The notes under the pieces are model-generated. The model saw only the letters and a program-made list of their open reading frames with translations. It had not been told where the DNA came from and did no database searches. This document shows positions 34,545 through 43,213 of a DNA stretch of 64,000 nucleotides, one piece after another. The first letter of the stretch is position 1. Every line of letters begins with the position of its first letter. The stretch lies in contig NZ_JAACFU010000007.1 in the NCBI RefSeq assembly GCF_029051725.1, positions 181,001-245,000 on the forward strand. The letters run 5' to 3'. The DNA is from Bradyrhizobium sp. CSS354 (lineage in GTDB: Bacteria > Pseudomonadota > Alphaproteobacteria > Rhizobiales > Xanthobacteraceae). The position numbers were made by a program, and so were the translations under genes.

Positions 34545-36491
34545 TTGAGCGGCGTCACCCCCGACCCGTCAGACCCGATCCGCGATGGCGACGCTCTGTC
34601 GCGGCTGAAGCTGGCGCAAGCCCTGCAGCGGGCCACTTATGCCATCGCGTGGGAGCGTGCCTGGCCGAATTTGGCGCGGCTTCTCACTGTCGTCGGCCTG
34701 TTCCTGGCGGTCTCCTGGGCCGGCCTCTGGCTGGCGCTGCCGTTCATTGCCCGCGCCATCGGGCTCGTCGTTTTCGCCGGCATCGCGATTGTCGTCCTGT
34801 TCCCGTTGACTCGCTTTCGCTGGCCGAGCCGCGAGGAGGCGCTGGCGCGGCTCGACCGCGGCTCCGGCATCCGTCATCGGCCGGCCACCACGCTAACGGA
34901 TACGCTGAGCTCGCAGGACCCGGTTGCGCAGGCCTTGTGGCGGGCGCAGCGCGAGCGCACGCTGGCTTCGATCAAGCGCATCCGCGCTGGTCTGCCGAAG
35001 CCCCGGCTCGCTCTGCATGATCCCTGGGCGCTGCGCGCGCTGGTCATGGTGATGCTGGTTGCGACCTTCTTCGCGGCCGGCGACGAGCGCGCGATGCGGC
35101 TCGGGGCCGCCTTCCACTGGAACGGCATGCTGGCGCCGACGAATGTTCGCGTCGATGCCTGGGTTACGCCGCCGCTCTACACCGGCAAGCCGCCGGTCAT
35201 CCTGTCGGCTGCGAACAAGGAGGCAGCCGCGCTGCCGGCCAGCGGCCCGCTTGCCGTTCCCGCAGGCTCGACCCTGATCGTTCGCTCCTCCGGCGGCAGC
35301 CTTGATGTTGTCGTCTCCGGGGGTCTCAAGGAAGTCGCGCCTACCGAAGCCGCGCCCAAGGGCACCAACGAGAAGCATTTTGCCATCAGTGGCGACGGCA
35401 CCGCGCATGTCCGCGCGCCCTCCGGCCAGCCGCAATGGGCGTTTGCGGCAACGCCGGACCGTGCGCCGACGATCGCGCTGGCCAAGGATCCCGAGCGGCA
35501 GGCCCGGGGCGGACTCCAGCTCACCTACAAGATCGAGGACGATTACGGCGTCACCGGCGCCGACGCGCAAATCGGCCTGCGTCCCGCCGATGCCAAAGAT
35601 GGTGTCAAGGATGGCAGCAAGGAGGCCGACACCAAGAGCGCCGCGCGGCCGCTATTCCAGCCTCCGCAATTTCCGCTCGTGCTGCCGAATGCGCGCACCC
35701 GCAACGGCGTCGGCCAGACGGTGAAGGACCTCAGCGAGGATCCCTATGCCGGCGCCGACGTCACGCTGACCCTGACCGCCAAGGACGAGGCCGGCAACGA
35801 GGCCAGGAGCGAGCCCTTCAACATGCGCCTGCCCGAGCGGCTGTTCACCAACTCGCTCTCGCGCGCGCTGGTCGAGCAGCGCCGCATCCTCGCGCTCGAC
35901 GCCAACAAGAATTCGGATGTCTACGCCGCGCTCGATGCGCTGATGATCGCGCCCGAATTGTTCACTCCGGATGCGGGCTGCTATCTCGGCCTGCGCAGTC
36001 TGGCGCAGCAGCTGGAAGCCGCCCGCACCGACGACGCGCTGCGCGAGGTGGTGGGAAGCATGTGGGCGTTCGCGGTCACCATCGAGGACGACGGTGTCGC
36101 CGGCAGCGTCAACGCCGCGCTACGCTCGGCGCAGGATGCGCTCAAGCGGGCGCTGGAACGCGGCGCCAGCGAGGACGAGATCAAAGCGCTGACGCAAAAG
36201 CTTCGCGAGGCGATGGCCGGCAAGGTGCGCGATCTCGCCCGGCGCGCCGAGCAAAATCCGCTTGGACCGCGGCAGCCATTCCCGGCAGAGGTTCAGCTCA
36301 TCCTCGACAAGTCCGTCGAGCTGAAACAAAAGACCCAGAGCGCCACGCCCGAGCAGCTCGAAGAGCTGGCTAAGCAGCAGGACGCATTGCGCGAGCAGCT
36401 TCAGGCCTATCGCAAGTCGGCGAACAACCGGGCGAAGGCGGGCAACGACGGGGCCAACCAGTCGACGCGAGACCGTAAATGCGGAAGCTAG
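34545..36491 (+). CDS. DUF4175/TIGR02302 family membrane protein, N-terminal part of a split locus
   Basis: A 648-residue protein with two membrane helices near the start (LARLLTVVGLFLAVSWAGLW and AIGLVVFAGIAIVVLFPL), a third near residue 165 (RALVMVMLVATFFAAG), and a large domain probably facing the periplasm. The frame ends in a Lys/Gln-rich region. In family members I know, one polypeptide continues to the C-terminal repeat region, which here is the next reading frame. Start is TTG at 34545 with GGAGAG upstream. Function of the family is unknown. Confidence 0.8.
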   Translation: MSGVTPDPSDPIRDGDALSRLKLAQALQRATYAIAWERAWPNLARLLTVVGLFLAVSWAGLWLALPFIARAIGLVVFAGIAIVVLFPLTRFRWPSREEALARLDRGSGIRHRPATTLTDTLSSQDPVAQALWRAQRERTLASIKRIRAGLPKPRLALHDPWALRALVMVMLVATFFAAGDERAMRLGAAFHWNGMLAPTNVRVDAWVTPPLYTGKPPVILSAANKEAAALPASGPLAVPAGSTLIVRSSGGSLDVVVSGGLKEVAPTEAAPKGTNEKHFAISGDGTAHVRAPSGQPQWAFAATPDRAPTIALAKDPERQARGGLQLTYKIEDDYGVTGADAQIGLRPADAKDGVKDGSKEADTKSAARPLFQPPQFPLVLPNARTRNGVGQTVKDLSEDPYAGADVTLTLTAKDEAGNEARSEPFNMRLPERLFTNSLSRALVEQRRILALDANKNSDVYAALDALMIAPELFTPDAGCYLGLRSLAQQLEAARTDDALREVVGSMWAFAVTIEDDGVAGSVNAALRSAQDALKRALERGASEDEIKALTQKLREAMAGKVRDLARRAEQNPLGPRQPFPAEVQLILDKSVELKQKTQSATPEQLEELAKQQDALREQLQAYRKSANNRAKAGNDGANQSTRDRKCGS

Positions 36492-37639
36492 CACGCGTGC
36501 CACTCTTGAAGGCGATCTCGATCGCCTGCCTCGCCTTCCTGTTGGGAGGCGTCTCGCCCGTGGCTGCCCAGCAGGATCAGGATGTCGATGCCCTGCTCGA
36601 TGGCGCTGAAAAGGCGATGCAGGATTCCGGCGACAGTCTCAGGCAGAAGGAATCCGGCAAGAGCCTGAACAATCAATCCGATGCGATTCAGAAGCTCGAG
36701 GACTACAAGCGTGCGACGGAAAAGAGCCAATCCTCCAATCGCGATCGTTCCGTCATCACGCAGCGCGACCTGGACGAATTGCTGAAGCAAATCGAGAAGG
36801 CGGCGCGCGAAGGCAATAAAGAAGCGGCCCAGCGCATGCTCGAGCAGCTCGCGCAGATCATGGAAAACCTCCAGATGGCGCAGCCCGGGCAATCCGGCGA
36901 CAGCGACATGGAGCAGGCGCTCAACGAGCTCAGCGACATGATCCGCAAGCAGCAGCAATTGCGCGACAAGACTTTCAAGCAGGGCCAGGATTCCCGGCGT
37001 GAGCGCTCGCGCGGCAAGCAGCAGGGCGACCAGTCGATGTCGGACCTGCAGCAGGATCAGCAGTCGCTGCGCGATCGCCTGAAGAAGCTGCAGGACGAGC
37101 TCGCCAAGCGCGGCCTCACGCAGAAGGGGCAAAAGGGCCAGAAGAGCCAGGGCCAGAAAGGGCAGAAGGGTCAGCAGGGCGAGCAGGGACAGCCGGGCCA
37201 GGATGGCGATCAGGACGGCGACCAGGGCGATGACGACGGCAGTCTGGACGCCGCCGACGGGGCCATGGGCGATGCCGGCTCGCAGCTCGGCGAGGGCAAT
37301 TCGGACGGTGCCGTGGACTCGCAGGGGAAAGCTCTCGAGGCCTTGCGCAAGGGCGCGCAGAAGATGGCCGAGGCGATGCAGCAGGGCGATGGCGACGGGC
37401 AGGGCGATGGTCCCGGCAACCGTGCCGGCCGCCAGCAGAGCGGCGGCAATCAGACCGATCCACTCGGCCGCCCCCTTCATGGCCGCGATCTGAGCGACGA
37501 CTACACGGTCAAGATCCCCGGCGAGATCGACGCCCAGCGCGTCCGCCGCATCCTCGAGGAGCTCCGGCGCCGCTTGGGTGATAGCTCGCGCCCGCAGATC
37601 GAACTCGACTACATCGAGCGGCTGCTGAAGGATTTTTGA
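36479..37639 (+). CDS. DUF4175/TIGR02302 C-terminal part as a separate exported protein
   Basis: A 386-residue protein. A new signal peptide (LLKAISIACLAFLLGGVSPVAAQ) precedes a coiled, Gln-rich region that includes ITQRDLDELLKQIEKAAREG and MENLQMAQPGQSGDSDMEQA, and a low-complexity stretch QKGQKGQKSQGQKGQKGQQ. The C-terminus GRDLSDDYTVKIPGEIDAQR and ILEELRRRLGDSSRPQIELD is the conserved end of TIGR02302 proteins. It overlaps the upstream frame by 13 bases, in another frame. The signal peptide would place it in the periplasm beside the domain of the first part. Confidence 0.8.
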   Translation: MRKLARVPLLKAISIACLAFLLGGVSPVAAQQDQDVDALLDGAEKAMQDSGDSLRQKESGKSLNNQSDAIQKLEDYKRATEKSQSSNRDRSVITQRDLDELLKQIEKAAREGNKEAAQRMLEQLAQIMENLQMAQPGQSGDSDMEQALNELSDMIRKQQQLRDKTFKQGQDSRRERSRGKQQGDQSMSDLQQDQQSLRDRLKKLQDELAKRGLTQKGQKGQKSQGQKGQKGQQGEQGQPGQDGDQDGDQGDDDGSLDAADGAMGDAGSQLGEGNSDGAVDSQGKALEALRKGAQKMAEAMQQGDGDGQGDGPGNRAGRQQSGGNQTDPLGRPLHGRDLSDDYTVKIPGEIDAQRVRRILEELRRRLGDSSRPQIELDYIERLLKDF

Positions 37640-37646
37640 GTTCTCT

Positions 37647-37749
37647 GTCATCGCCCGGCTTGACCGGGCGATCCAGTACTCCGAGACGGTTGTGATTCAA
37701 TCGAGAGGCCGCGGCGTACTGGATGCCCCGGTCAAGCCGGGGGCATGAC
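37647..37749. repeat. Intergenic palindromic repeat, family C
   Basis: GTCATCGCCCGGCTTGACCG on the left and its imperfect complement CGGTCAAGCCGGGGGCATGAC on the right flank an inner pair ATCCAGTAC / GTACTGGAT. It lies between the split DUF4175 locus and a convergent CpdR-like gene, starting seven bases after the stop. Confidence 0.78.
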
Positions 37750-37775
37750 AGTGGAACACGTGGCCGCCCCGCCCG

Positions 37776-38150
37776 CTATCCCTTCTTCGCCGCCAGCGCA
37801 TCTGCCACCGCGGTGCGGATGTCGGCGACCGAAAACGGCTTGGTCACGACGTCATGCACCAGCGCATTGAGGTTTGAGGCGCGCTCGCGCTGGTCGGCAA
37901 AGCCGGTCATCAGCAGAATGGTCAAATCGGGGAAATCGCGTGCGACGGAAAGCGCCAGCGCGATGCCATCCATCACCGGCATCTGGATGTCGGTGAGCAG
38001 CAGGTCGAATGCGCCGTCCGCGCGAGTGAGGATCTCCAGCGCCTCGGCGCCGTCTTGCGCGGTGACGATCTCGTGGCCGTCCATGGCGATGGCCCGCGCC
38101 ACCAGCTGGCGCATCGAATCCTCGTCGTCGGCGATCAGGATTTTGGACAT
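37776..38150 (-). CDS. cpdR: CpdR-like single-domain response regulator
   Basis: A 124-residue stand-alone receiver domain: MSKILIADDEDSMRQLVARA, phospho-acceptor Asp54 in LLTDIQMPVMDG, and the switch Lys104 in VVTKPF. The sequence style matches CpdR of Rhizobiales and Caulobacter, which in its unphosphorylated state brings ClpXP to the cell pole for cell-cycle proteolysis. A CckA/ChpT relay should feed it but is not in the window. It is near the FtsEX genes. Other small receiver families cannot be fully excluded. Confidence 0.82.
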   Translation of the reverse strand: MSKILIADDEDSMRQLVARAIAMDGHEIVTAQDGAEALEILTRADGAFDLLLTDIQMPVMDGIALALSVARDFPDLTILLMTGFADQRERASNLNALVHDVVTKPFSVADIRTAVADALAAKKG

Positions 38151-38188
38151 GAGACCAACCTTGGGATCAATCTCGCCACCAGCTTTGC

Positions 38189-38223
38189 CTGCGAGACCTG
38201 CGAGACCTGCGAGACCTGCGAGA
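38189..38223. repeat. 9-bp tandem repeat
   Basis: The unit CTGCGAGAC is repeated three times and then once more in part, in the 77-base gap between the zinc-ribbon gene and cpdR. It could vary in copy number by slippage. Confidence 0.75.
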
Positions 38224-38227
38224 TCGA

Positions 38228-39109
38228 CTATACGCTGCCGCCGGCGATGTCGCGCCGGTTGAAGAAGCGAATGTCGATATTGCGGCCTTCCGGCGGCGGC
38301 GAGGCCAGGCGCGAGCGGAAGAAGGCGCGCTCGCCGGGCTGTAGCACGGTCTGTTCCAGAACGGCGTTCCAGGCGTAGATTTCCGCGCCCTGCGCGTCGC
38401 GCACCGCGAAGCGCAACCGGGGAATGTCGAGCGGCTTCTTGCCCTGGCCCACGATCACGCCTTCGATCACCAGCACCTGCTTACCGTCCACGGTCTCGCT
38501 GGAGAGCTTGACGTCCTTGAAGGCCAGTGCGCGCAGGTTAACTTCGAGGCCGACCATCCTGTAGAAGGCGGCCGTCTGCGGCAGCAGCCGCACCATGTCG
38601 CCGCGCCAGATCACCAGCGCCAGCACCAGCGCGCCCATGGCGGCGCAGGCGGTTGGCAGGCCAAAATGGGATTTTCGCGGGGCAGCCGTGGCGGCCGGAC
38701 GGCGCACCCGCGCGCCGCGGCGGCGGCCGAACAGGCCGCGGAACCAGGACTGGTGCTGTTCGCCGACGACTTCCTCCTCGGCGGACCGGGCGGCCGCGGA
38801 CCATTCGTCCTCGGTGTCCCCGGCTTCCTGGTCCGGCCAGTCGCTGGCGATGGAGGGGCTGTCAACGACAGGCGCCTCAGTGGCGCCGTCGTCCTGGGCA
38901 TAGGAGTTCCACTGCTCGGCGAGATCGGACTGGTCGTCAGCCCGGCTGGCCGCGGCCATAGCCGGGACAGATGCCTCCTCGATGGCATCCTCGGCATGGG
39001 CAACCCAGGTTTCCTTGCAACGGGAACAGCGCACCGTCCGGCCGTTCGCCCCAAGGCTCGCGGGCTTGATGGCGTAGGATGTCGTACAATGAGGGCAGAC
39101 GATATGCAT
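38228..39109 (-). CDS. Zinc-ribbon (MJ0042-type) membrane protein
   Basis: A 293-residue protein beginning MHIVCPHCTTSYAIKPASLG with a second CxxC in VRCSRCKETW, the MJ0042 / DUF3426-type zinc ribbon. A long acidic linker (residues 45-125) and one membrane helix (ACAAMGALVLALVIWRGD, near residue 160) precede a C-terminal DUF3426-like beta domain (SETVDGKQVLVIEGVIVGQG). This layout is known just upstream of FtsEX in Rhizobiales, divergent as here. Function unknown. ATG at 39109 chosen over a longer frame. Confidence 0.86.
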   Translation of the reverse strand: MHIVCPHCTTSYAIKPASLGANGRTVRCSRCKETWVAHAEDAIEEASVPAMAAASRADDQSDLAEQWNSYAQDDGATEAPVVDSPSIASDWPDQEAGDTEDEWSAAARSAEEEVVGEQHQSWFRGLFGRRRGARVRRPAATAAPRKSHFGLPTACAAMGALVLALVIWRGDMVRLLPQTAAFYRMVGLEVNLRALAFKDVKLSSETVDGKQVLVIEGVIVGQGKKPLDIPRLRFAVRDAQGAEIYAWNAVLEQTVLQPGERAFFRSRLASPPPEGRNIDIRFFNRRDIAGGSV

Positions 39110-39300
39110 GGACGAGCCTTGATGCATGGACAAGTCTTGATGGTGACACGGTCGCGGAGAACCGAGGGGGAAAGATGCTATCAATCATGCTACAGGACGA
39201 CCGTTAACGAACCGGAAACCATAACGGCCGCAAAACCCGTTGATCGCGTGTGGCGGAACACAGCCGTGCGGCCCGCGGCCTCTCTCGAACGGAGCTGAGC

Positions 39301-39960
39301 TTGGTTCGGTTCGAAAATGTCGGATTGCGTTACGGCCTGGGGCCCGAGGTCCTGCGCGACCTCAACTTCCAGATCCCGGCGCATTCCTTCCAGTTTCTCA
39401 CCGGCCCGTCCGGCGCCGGCAAGACCTCGTTGCTGCGCCTGTTGTTCCTGTCGCATCGCCCGACGCGGGGCCTCGTCAATTTGTTCGGTCACGACATCTC
39501 GCAGCTCGGCAAGGACGAGATCGCAGGCTTGCGCAAGCGCATCGGCATCGTGCTGCAGGATTTCCGTCTGCTCGACCACATGACCACCTATGAGAACGTC
39601 GCGCTGCCGTTCCGCGTCATGGGCCGCAGTGAATCGAGCTACCGCAAGGAGGTCATCGACCTCCTGAAATGGGTCGGGCTCGGCGAGCGCATGGACGCGC
39701 TGCCGCCAATCCTGTCCGGCGGCGAAAAGCAGCGCGCGGCGATCGCCCGCGCCGTGATCTCGCGGCCGCAGCTGCTGCTGGCCGACGAGCCGACCGGCAG
39801 CGTCGATCCGACGCTCGGTCGCCGCCTGCTGCGGCTGTTCATCGAGCTCAACAAGTCAGGCACGGCCGTCATCATCGCCACCCACGATATCGCCCTGATG
39901 GACCAGTACGAGGCGCGACGCTTCGTGCTGCACCAGGGACGGCTGCACGTCTATGAGTAG
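39301..39960 (+). CDS. ftsE: Cell division ATP-binding protein FtsE
   Basis: A 219-residue ATPase of the FtsEX complex, which regulates peptidoglycan hydrolases at the septum. Walker A is GPSGAGKTS, the signature is LSGGEKQRAAIARA and Walker B is LLLADEPTGSVD. The start is TTG at 39301 (VRFENVGLRYG follows) with GGAG seven bases upstream. This start gives the usual length, while a longer frame from 39250 is unlikely. It overlaps ftsX by eight bases. Confidence 0.95.
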   Translation: MVRFENVGLRYGLGPEVLRDLNFQIPAHSFQFLTGPSGAGKTSLLRLLFLSHRPTRGLVNLFGHDISQLGKDEIAGLRKRIGIVLQDFRLLDHMTTYENVALPFRVMGRSESSYRKEVIDLLKWVGLGERMDALPPILSGGEKQRAAIARAVISRPQLLLADEPTGSVDPTLGRRLLRLFIELNKSGTAVIIATHDIALMDQYEARRFVLHQGRLHVYE

Positions 39961-40921
39961 GCCCGACGAACGCGGCGTGCTGGTCGATCTCGGACAGGAG
40001 GGGCCGCCGCTTCCGGCCCGGGCGCGCAACATGTCGCCGATCGTGCCGCGCGCCTCGATCCACGGCCGCGCGCTGGTCGCCGTCGTTGCCATCATGACCT
40101 TCCTGGCTTCGATGACGACCGGCACGGTGCTGCTGGTCAGCGCCTCCGCCGCCGAATGGCAGTCGGACGTCGCGAGCGAGATCACCATCCAGGTCCGCCC
40201 GCAGGCGGGCCGCGATCTCGAACGCGACACCGCGGCGGTAACCGAGGCCATGCGCGCGCAAGCCGGCATCGTCGAGGTCAAGCCGTTCACCAAGGACGAG
40301 AGCGGCAAGCTGCTCGAGCCCTGGCTCGGCACCGGCCTGTCGATGGACGATCTGCCGGTGCCGCGCATGATCATCGCGCGCGTGCAGCCCGGCACGGCGC
40401 TCGATCTCGTCGCCTTGCGCGCCCGCGTGACCCAGGTGGCGCCAAGCGCTAGCGTCGACGATCACCGCGCCTGGATCGAGCGCATGCGCTCGATGACCAA
40501 CGCTACTGTGCTCGCCGGCCTCGGCATCCTCGCGCTCGTCATCGTCGCCACCATCATCTCGGTGTCGTTCGCGACCCGCGGCGCCATGGCGGCGAACCGT
40601 CCGATCGTCGAGGTGCTGCATTTCGTCGGCGCCGGCGACCGCTACATTGCCAACCGCTTCCTGCGTCATTTTCTCAGGCTGGGGCTGGAGGGCGGCGTGA
40701 TCGGCGGCGGCGCCGCCATGCTGGTGTTCGGCTTCTCCGAGTCGATTGCAGGCTGGTTTTCCGGCACCCCCGTCGGCGACCAGTTCGCCGCGCTGCTCGG
40801 CACCTTCTCGCTGCGGCCGTCCGGCTACATCGTGCTTGCGGTGCAGGCCGTGCTGATCGGCGCCATCACCGCAGTCGCCTCGCGCCAGACGCTGTTCGCG
40901 ACGCTGAATGATGTCGATTGA
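39953..40921 (+). CDS. ftsX: Cell division protein FtsX
   Basis: A 322-residue inner-membrane protein with four helices (first: ALVAVVAIMTFLASMTTGTV; second: ATVLAGLGILALVIVATIIS) and a large periplasmic loop between the first two. The loop carries the usual EITIQVRPQAGRDLERDTAA strand. Partner of FtsE; the genes overlap by eight bases and are translationally coupled. In Rhizobiales the partner peptidase is often an M23 family enzyme; one such gene lies at 57404. Confidence 0.94.
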   Translation: MSRPDERGVLVDLGQEGPPLPARARNMSPIVPRASIHGRALVAVVAIMTFLASMTTGTVLLVSASAAEWQSDVASEITIQVRPQAGRDLERDTAAVTEAMRAQAGIVEVKPFTKDESGKLLEPWLGTGLSMDDLPVPRMIIARVQPGTALDLVALRARVTQVAPSASVDDHRAWIERMRSMTNATVLAGLGILALVIVATIISVSFATRGAMAANRPIVEVLHFVGAGDRYIANRFLRHFLRLGLEGGVIGGGAAMLVFGFSESIAGWFSGTPVGDQFAALLGTFSLRPSGYIVLAVQAVLIGAITAVASRQTLFATLNDVD

Positions 40922-40994
40922 GGCCGACAGACCGGACTCCACTTCGCCTCAAAACGTCCTAAAATCGCCTCTGGGAAGGGATCACCGACATCGC

Positions 40995-41699
40995 ATGACC
41001 GCGCCGACCGACGATCGATCGCCGAAACTGCCGCGCGGCTGGCTGCGCGCGGCCGTGATCTCGACGATTGCGCTCGCTTTCGTCGGCGCCGCGGCGGGCT
41101 TCATTGCGTTTCTGTCGCAATTGCGCGGCGCCGAGATCGCGCCGGACCGCAGGGCGGACGGCATCGTGGTGCTGACCGGCGGCTCATCGCGGGTGTCGGA
41201 TGCGATGGAGCTGCTCGCTGCCGGCTACGGCAGGAGGCTCCTGATCTCCGGCGTGCACCCGACCTCGACGGCGAGCGACATCTCCCGGACGTTGCCGGAG
41301 AACCAGTCCTTCATGCGTTGCTGCGTCGATCTCGACCGCACCGCGGTCTCGACCCGCGGCAATGCCGCGGAAGCGCGGCGCTGGGCCGCGGGGCGCGGCT
41401 TCAAATCGCTGATCGTCGTCACCTCGAACTATCACATGCCGCGCGCGCTGGTGGAATTCTCGCATGCGATGCCGGAGACGACACTGATCCCGTTCGTGGT
41501 GGTCGGCGACAAATGGCGCGAGGAGCCGTGGTGGACCTCCGCGTCCACCTTGCGGCTGTTGCTGTCGGAGTATGTCAAGTACATCGCGGCCGAGCTCAGG
41601 GTGCGGCTGGAGGATTTCGGGATTGACCTTTCGCCCGAGATGTCGGAGCAGCCTCCCGGGCTTCAACCGAAGCGGCCCGCCACCGCACAGGCCAACTGA
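40995..41699 (+). CDS. YdcF-like (DUF218) membrane protein
   Basis: A 234-residue protein with one N-terminal helix (WLRAAVISTIALAFVGAAAG) and a DUF218/YdcF domain: DGIVVLTGGSSRVSDAMELL, RRLLISGVHPTSTASDI, NAAEARRWAAGRGFKSLIVV and TSNYHMPRAL. The family binds S-adenosylmethionine in E. coli YdcF and includes SanA/ElyC envelope proteins. The exact activity is unknown. The ATG at 40995 was preferred; ATGs at 40908/40911 overlap ftsX and add 29 variable residues. Same direction as ftsEX, likely co-transcribed. Confidence 0.85.
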   Translation: MTAPTDDRSPKLPRGWLRAAVISTIALAFVGAAAGFIAFLSQLRGAEIAPDRRADGIVVLTGGSSRVSDAMELLAAGYGRRLLISGVHPTSTASDISRTLPENQSFMRCCVDLDRTAVSTRGNAAEARRWAAGRGFKSLIVVTSNYHMPRALVEFSHAMPETTLIPFVVVGDKWREEPWWTSASTLRLLLSEYVKYIAAELRVRLEDFGIDLSPEMSEQPPGLQPKRPATAQAN

Positions 41700-41721
41700 T
41701 CGGCAATTGATCGGATCCTCG

Positions 41722-42495
41722 ATGTTCTTGATTTTCCTGCGATCGCTCGTGTTCAACGTGCTGTTCTACACCGTGCTGGTGTGCCTCGCGATCGTGGCGC
41801 TGCCGACCTTCGCATTGCCGCCGCGCGCCATGCTCACGGTCGCGCAATGGTGGGCGAAGGCGACGCTGTTTCTGATGCGGGCGGTCTGCAACATCAAGGT
41901 GGAATTCCGCGGCCTCGAAAAGATTCCGACGGGACCATTGGTCGTCGTGGCGAAGCACCAGTCGTTCTGGGAGACGTTCGTCCTGCCGGGTTTTTTCGAC
42001 CGTCCGATTTTCATCCTCAAGCGTCAGCTCATGCAGATCCCGGTGTTCGGTCAGTTCCTGGTCAAGACCGGGATGATCGCGATCGACCGCAACGCCGGCG
42101 TCAAGGCGCTGCTGGACATGACGCGGCGGGCCCGTGAGGCGGTGCGCAGCGGCGGGCAGCTCGTGATCTTTCCCGAAGGCACGCGCCGTGCCCCGGGCGC
42201 GCCACCGGACTACAAGAGCGGCTTCGCGCAGATCTACTCGTCCTGCGGTGCGCAGTGCCTGCCGATCGCGCTCAATTCCGGCCTGTTTTGGCCGCGCCGC
42301 ACCTTCATGCGCTATCCCGGCACGCTGGTGGTGGAATTCCTCGATCCGCTGCCGCCAGGCTTGCCCAAGGACGAGTTTCTCTCCCGTGTGCAAACGGCGA
42401 TCGAAGACGCGACCGGCCGCCTTGTCGAAGCGGGCCGCAGGGAGCAGGAGCAGCTGATCGGCTCGGCGCCGAGCTATGCGCCGTCCGAGAGCTAG
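41722..42495 (+). CDS. plsC: 1-acyl-sn-glycerol-3-phosphate acyltransferase (PlsC family)
   Basis: A 257-residue enzyme adding the second acyl chain to lysophosphatidic acid at the inner membrane. A hydrophobic N-terminus (FLRSLVFNVLFYTVLVCLAI) anchors it. The catalytic box is normally H-x4-D but reads HQSFWE here (His79, Glu84), a conservative D to E change. FPEGTRRAP (residues 150-158) is motif III. ATG at 41722 chosen; the longer frame is unrelated. Its end overlaps the convergent cyclotransferase gene by four bases. Confidence 0.9.
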   Translation: MFLIFLRSLVFNVLFYTVLVCLAIVALPTFALPPRAMLTVAQWWAKATLFLMRAVCNIKVEFRGLEKIPTGPLVVVAKHQSFWETFVLPGFFDRPIFILKRQLMQIPVFGQFLVKTGMIAIDRNAGVKALLDMTRRAREAVRSGGQLVIFPEGTRRAPGAPPDYKSGFAQIYSSCGAQCLPIALNSGLFWPRRTFMRYPGTLVVEFLDPLPPGLPKDEFLSRVQTAIEDATGRLVEAGRREQEQLIGSAPSYAPSES

Positions 42496-43103
42496 CGGTT
42501 TTCCCGACCGTCCACTGGAGCCGGCGCGTGCTGAGAATGCGCATCACCATGCAGCATCGTGGCGAGCTGATGCAGCGGCGCATCGCGAAAACCTTCGGCC
42601 TCGATGGCCTTCACCGTCGCGGTCACGTAGTCGCGGTTGGCGCCGGACTGGCCGTGGCCCTGGAGCACGTGGCGATGCTGGTCGGCGAGCGACAGCCGGC
42701 CCGCATATTGCACATGGCCGCGGTCGACGACATAGGCGAGCGCGGAGACGCGCTGCCGTGCGTCGTTCTCCAGCCACACCGAGCGCATGACTTCGCGATA
42801 GACCGACGTCACCTGCTCGCGCGCGCGCAAATAGCCGACGACGTCGGCGCGGTTCTTTTCGGCGACGCGGAAGGCGATGCCGCGGCAGGCGCCGCCGCGG
42901 TCGAGGCCGAGCACCAGACCCGGCTTCTCCGGCGTGCCACGGTGCACGAAGGAATAGACACAGAGCGCGCGATGCTCGCCGACCAGCCGCGCCGGGACGC
43001 GCTCCTCGAATTCGAAGCCCGGCCGCCACATCAGCGAGCCGTAGCCGAACACCCAGAGGTCGCCCTTGGCAGTGGTGACGGAGGGGAGGGTGATTTCCGA
43101 CAT
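42492..43103 (-). CDS. Gamma-glutamylcyclotransferase, ChaC family
   Basis: A 203-residue enzyme that releases 5-oxoproline from glutathione. WVFGYGSLMWRPGFEF is the substrate-binding GYGSL motif of the ChaC family. CRGIAFRVAEKNRADVVGYL and LARAREQ-type residues around it carry the catalytic Glu. It starts at ATG 43103 (MSEITLPSV). An upstream frame of 33 codons is not conserved. It overlaps the plsC end by four bases. Role: glutathione turnover. Confidence 0.88.
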   Translation of the reverse strand: MSEITLPSVTTAKGDLWVFGYGSLMWRPGFEFEERVPARLVGEHRALCVYSFVHRGTPEKPGLVLGLDRGGACRGIAFRVAEKNRADVVGYLRAREQVTSVYREVMRSVWLENDARQRVSALAYVVDRGHVQYAGRLSLADQHRHVLQGHGQSGANRDYVTATVKAIEAEGFRDAPLHQLATMLHGDAHSQHAPAPVDGRENR

Positions 43104-43213
43104 TTCGGGCACGGCTACCAGAACCGCGCCCCCAAACGAAGCGAATTCTCCGCCTTTCGGAGCAAGCCAAGCTCGCTTACATTTGACAAAATCAGGGGTC
43201 AAAGGGTCGCCGC

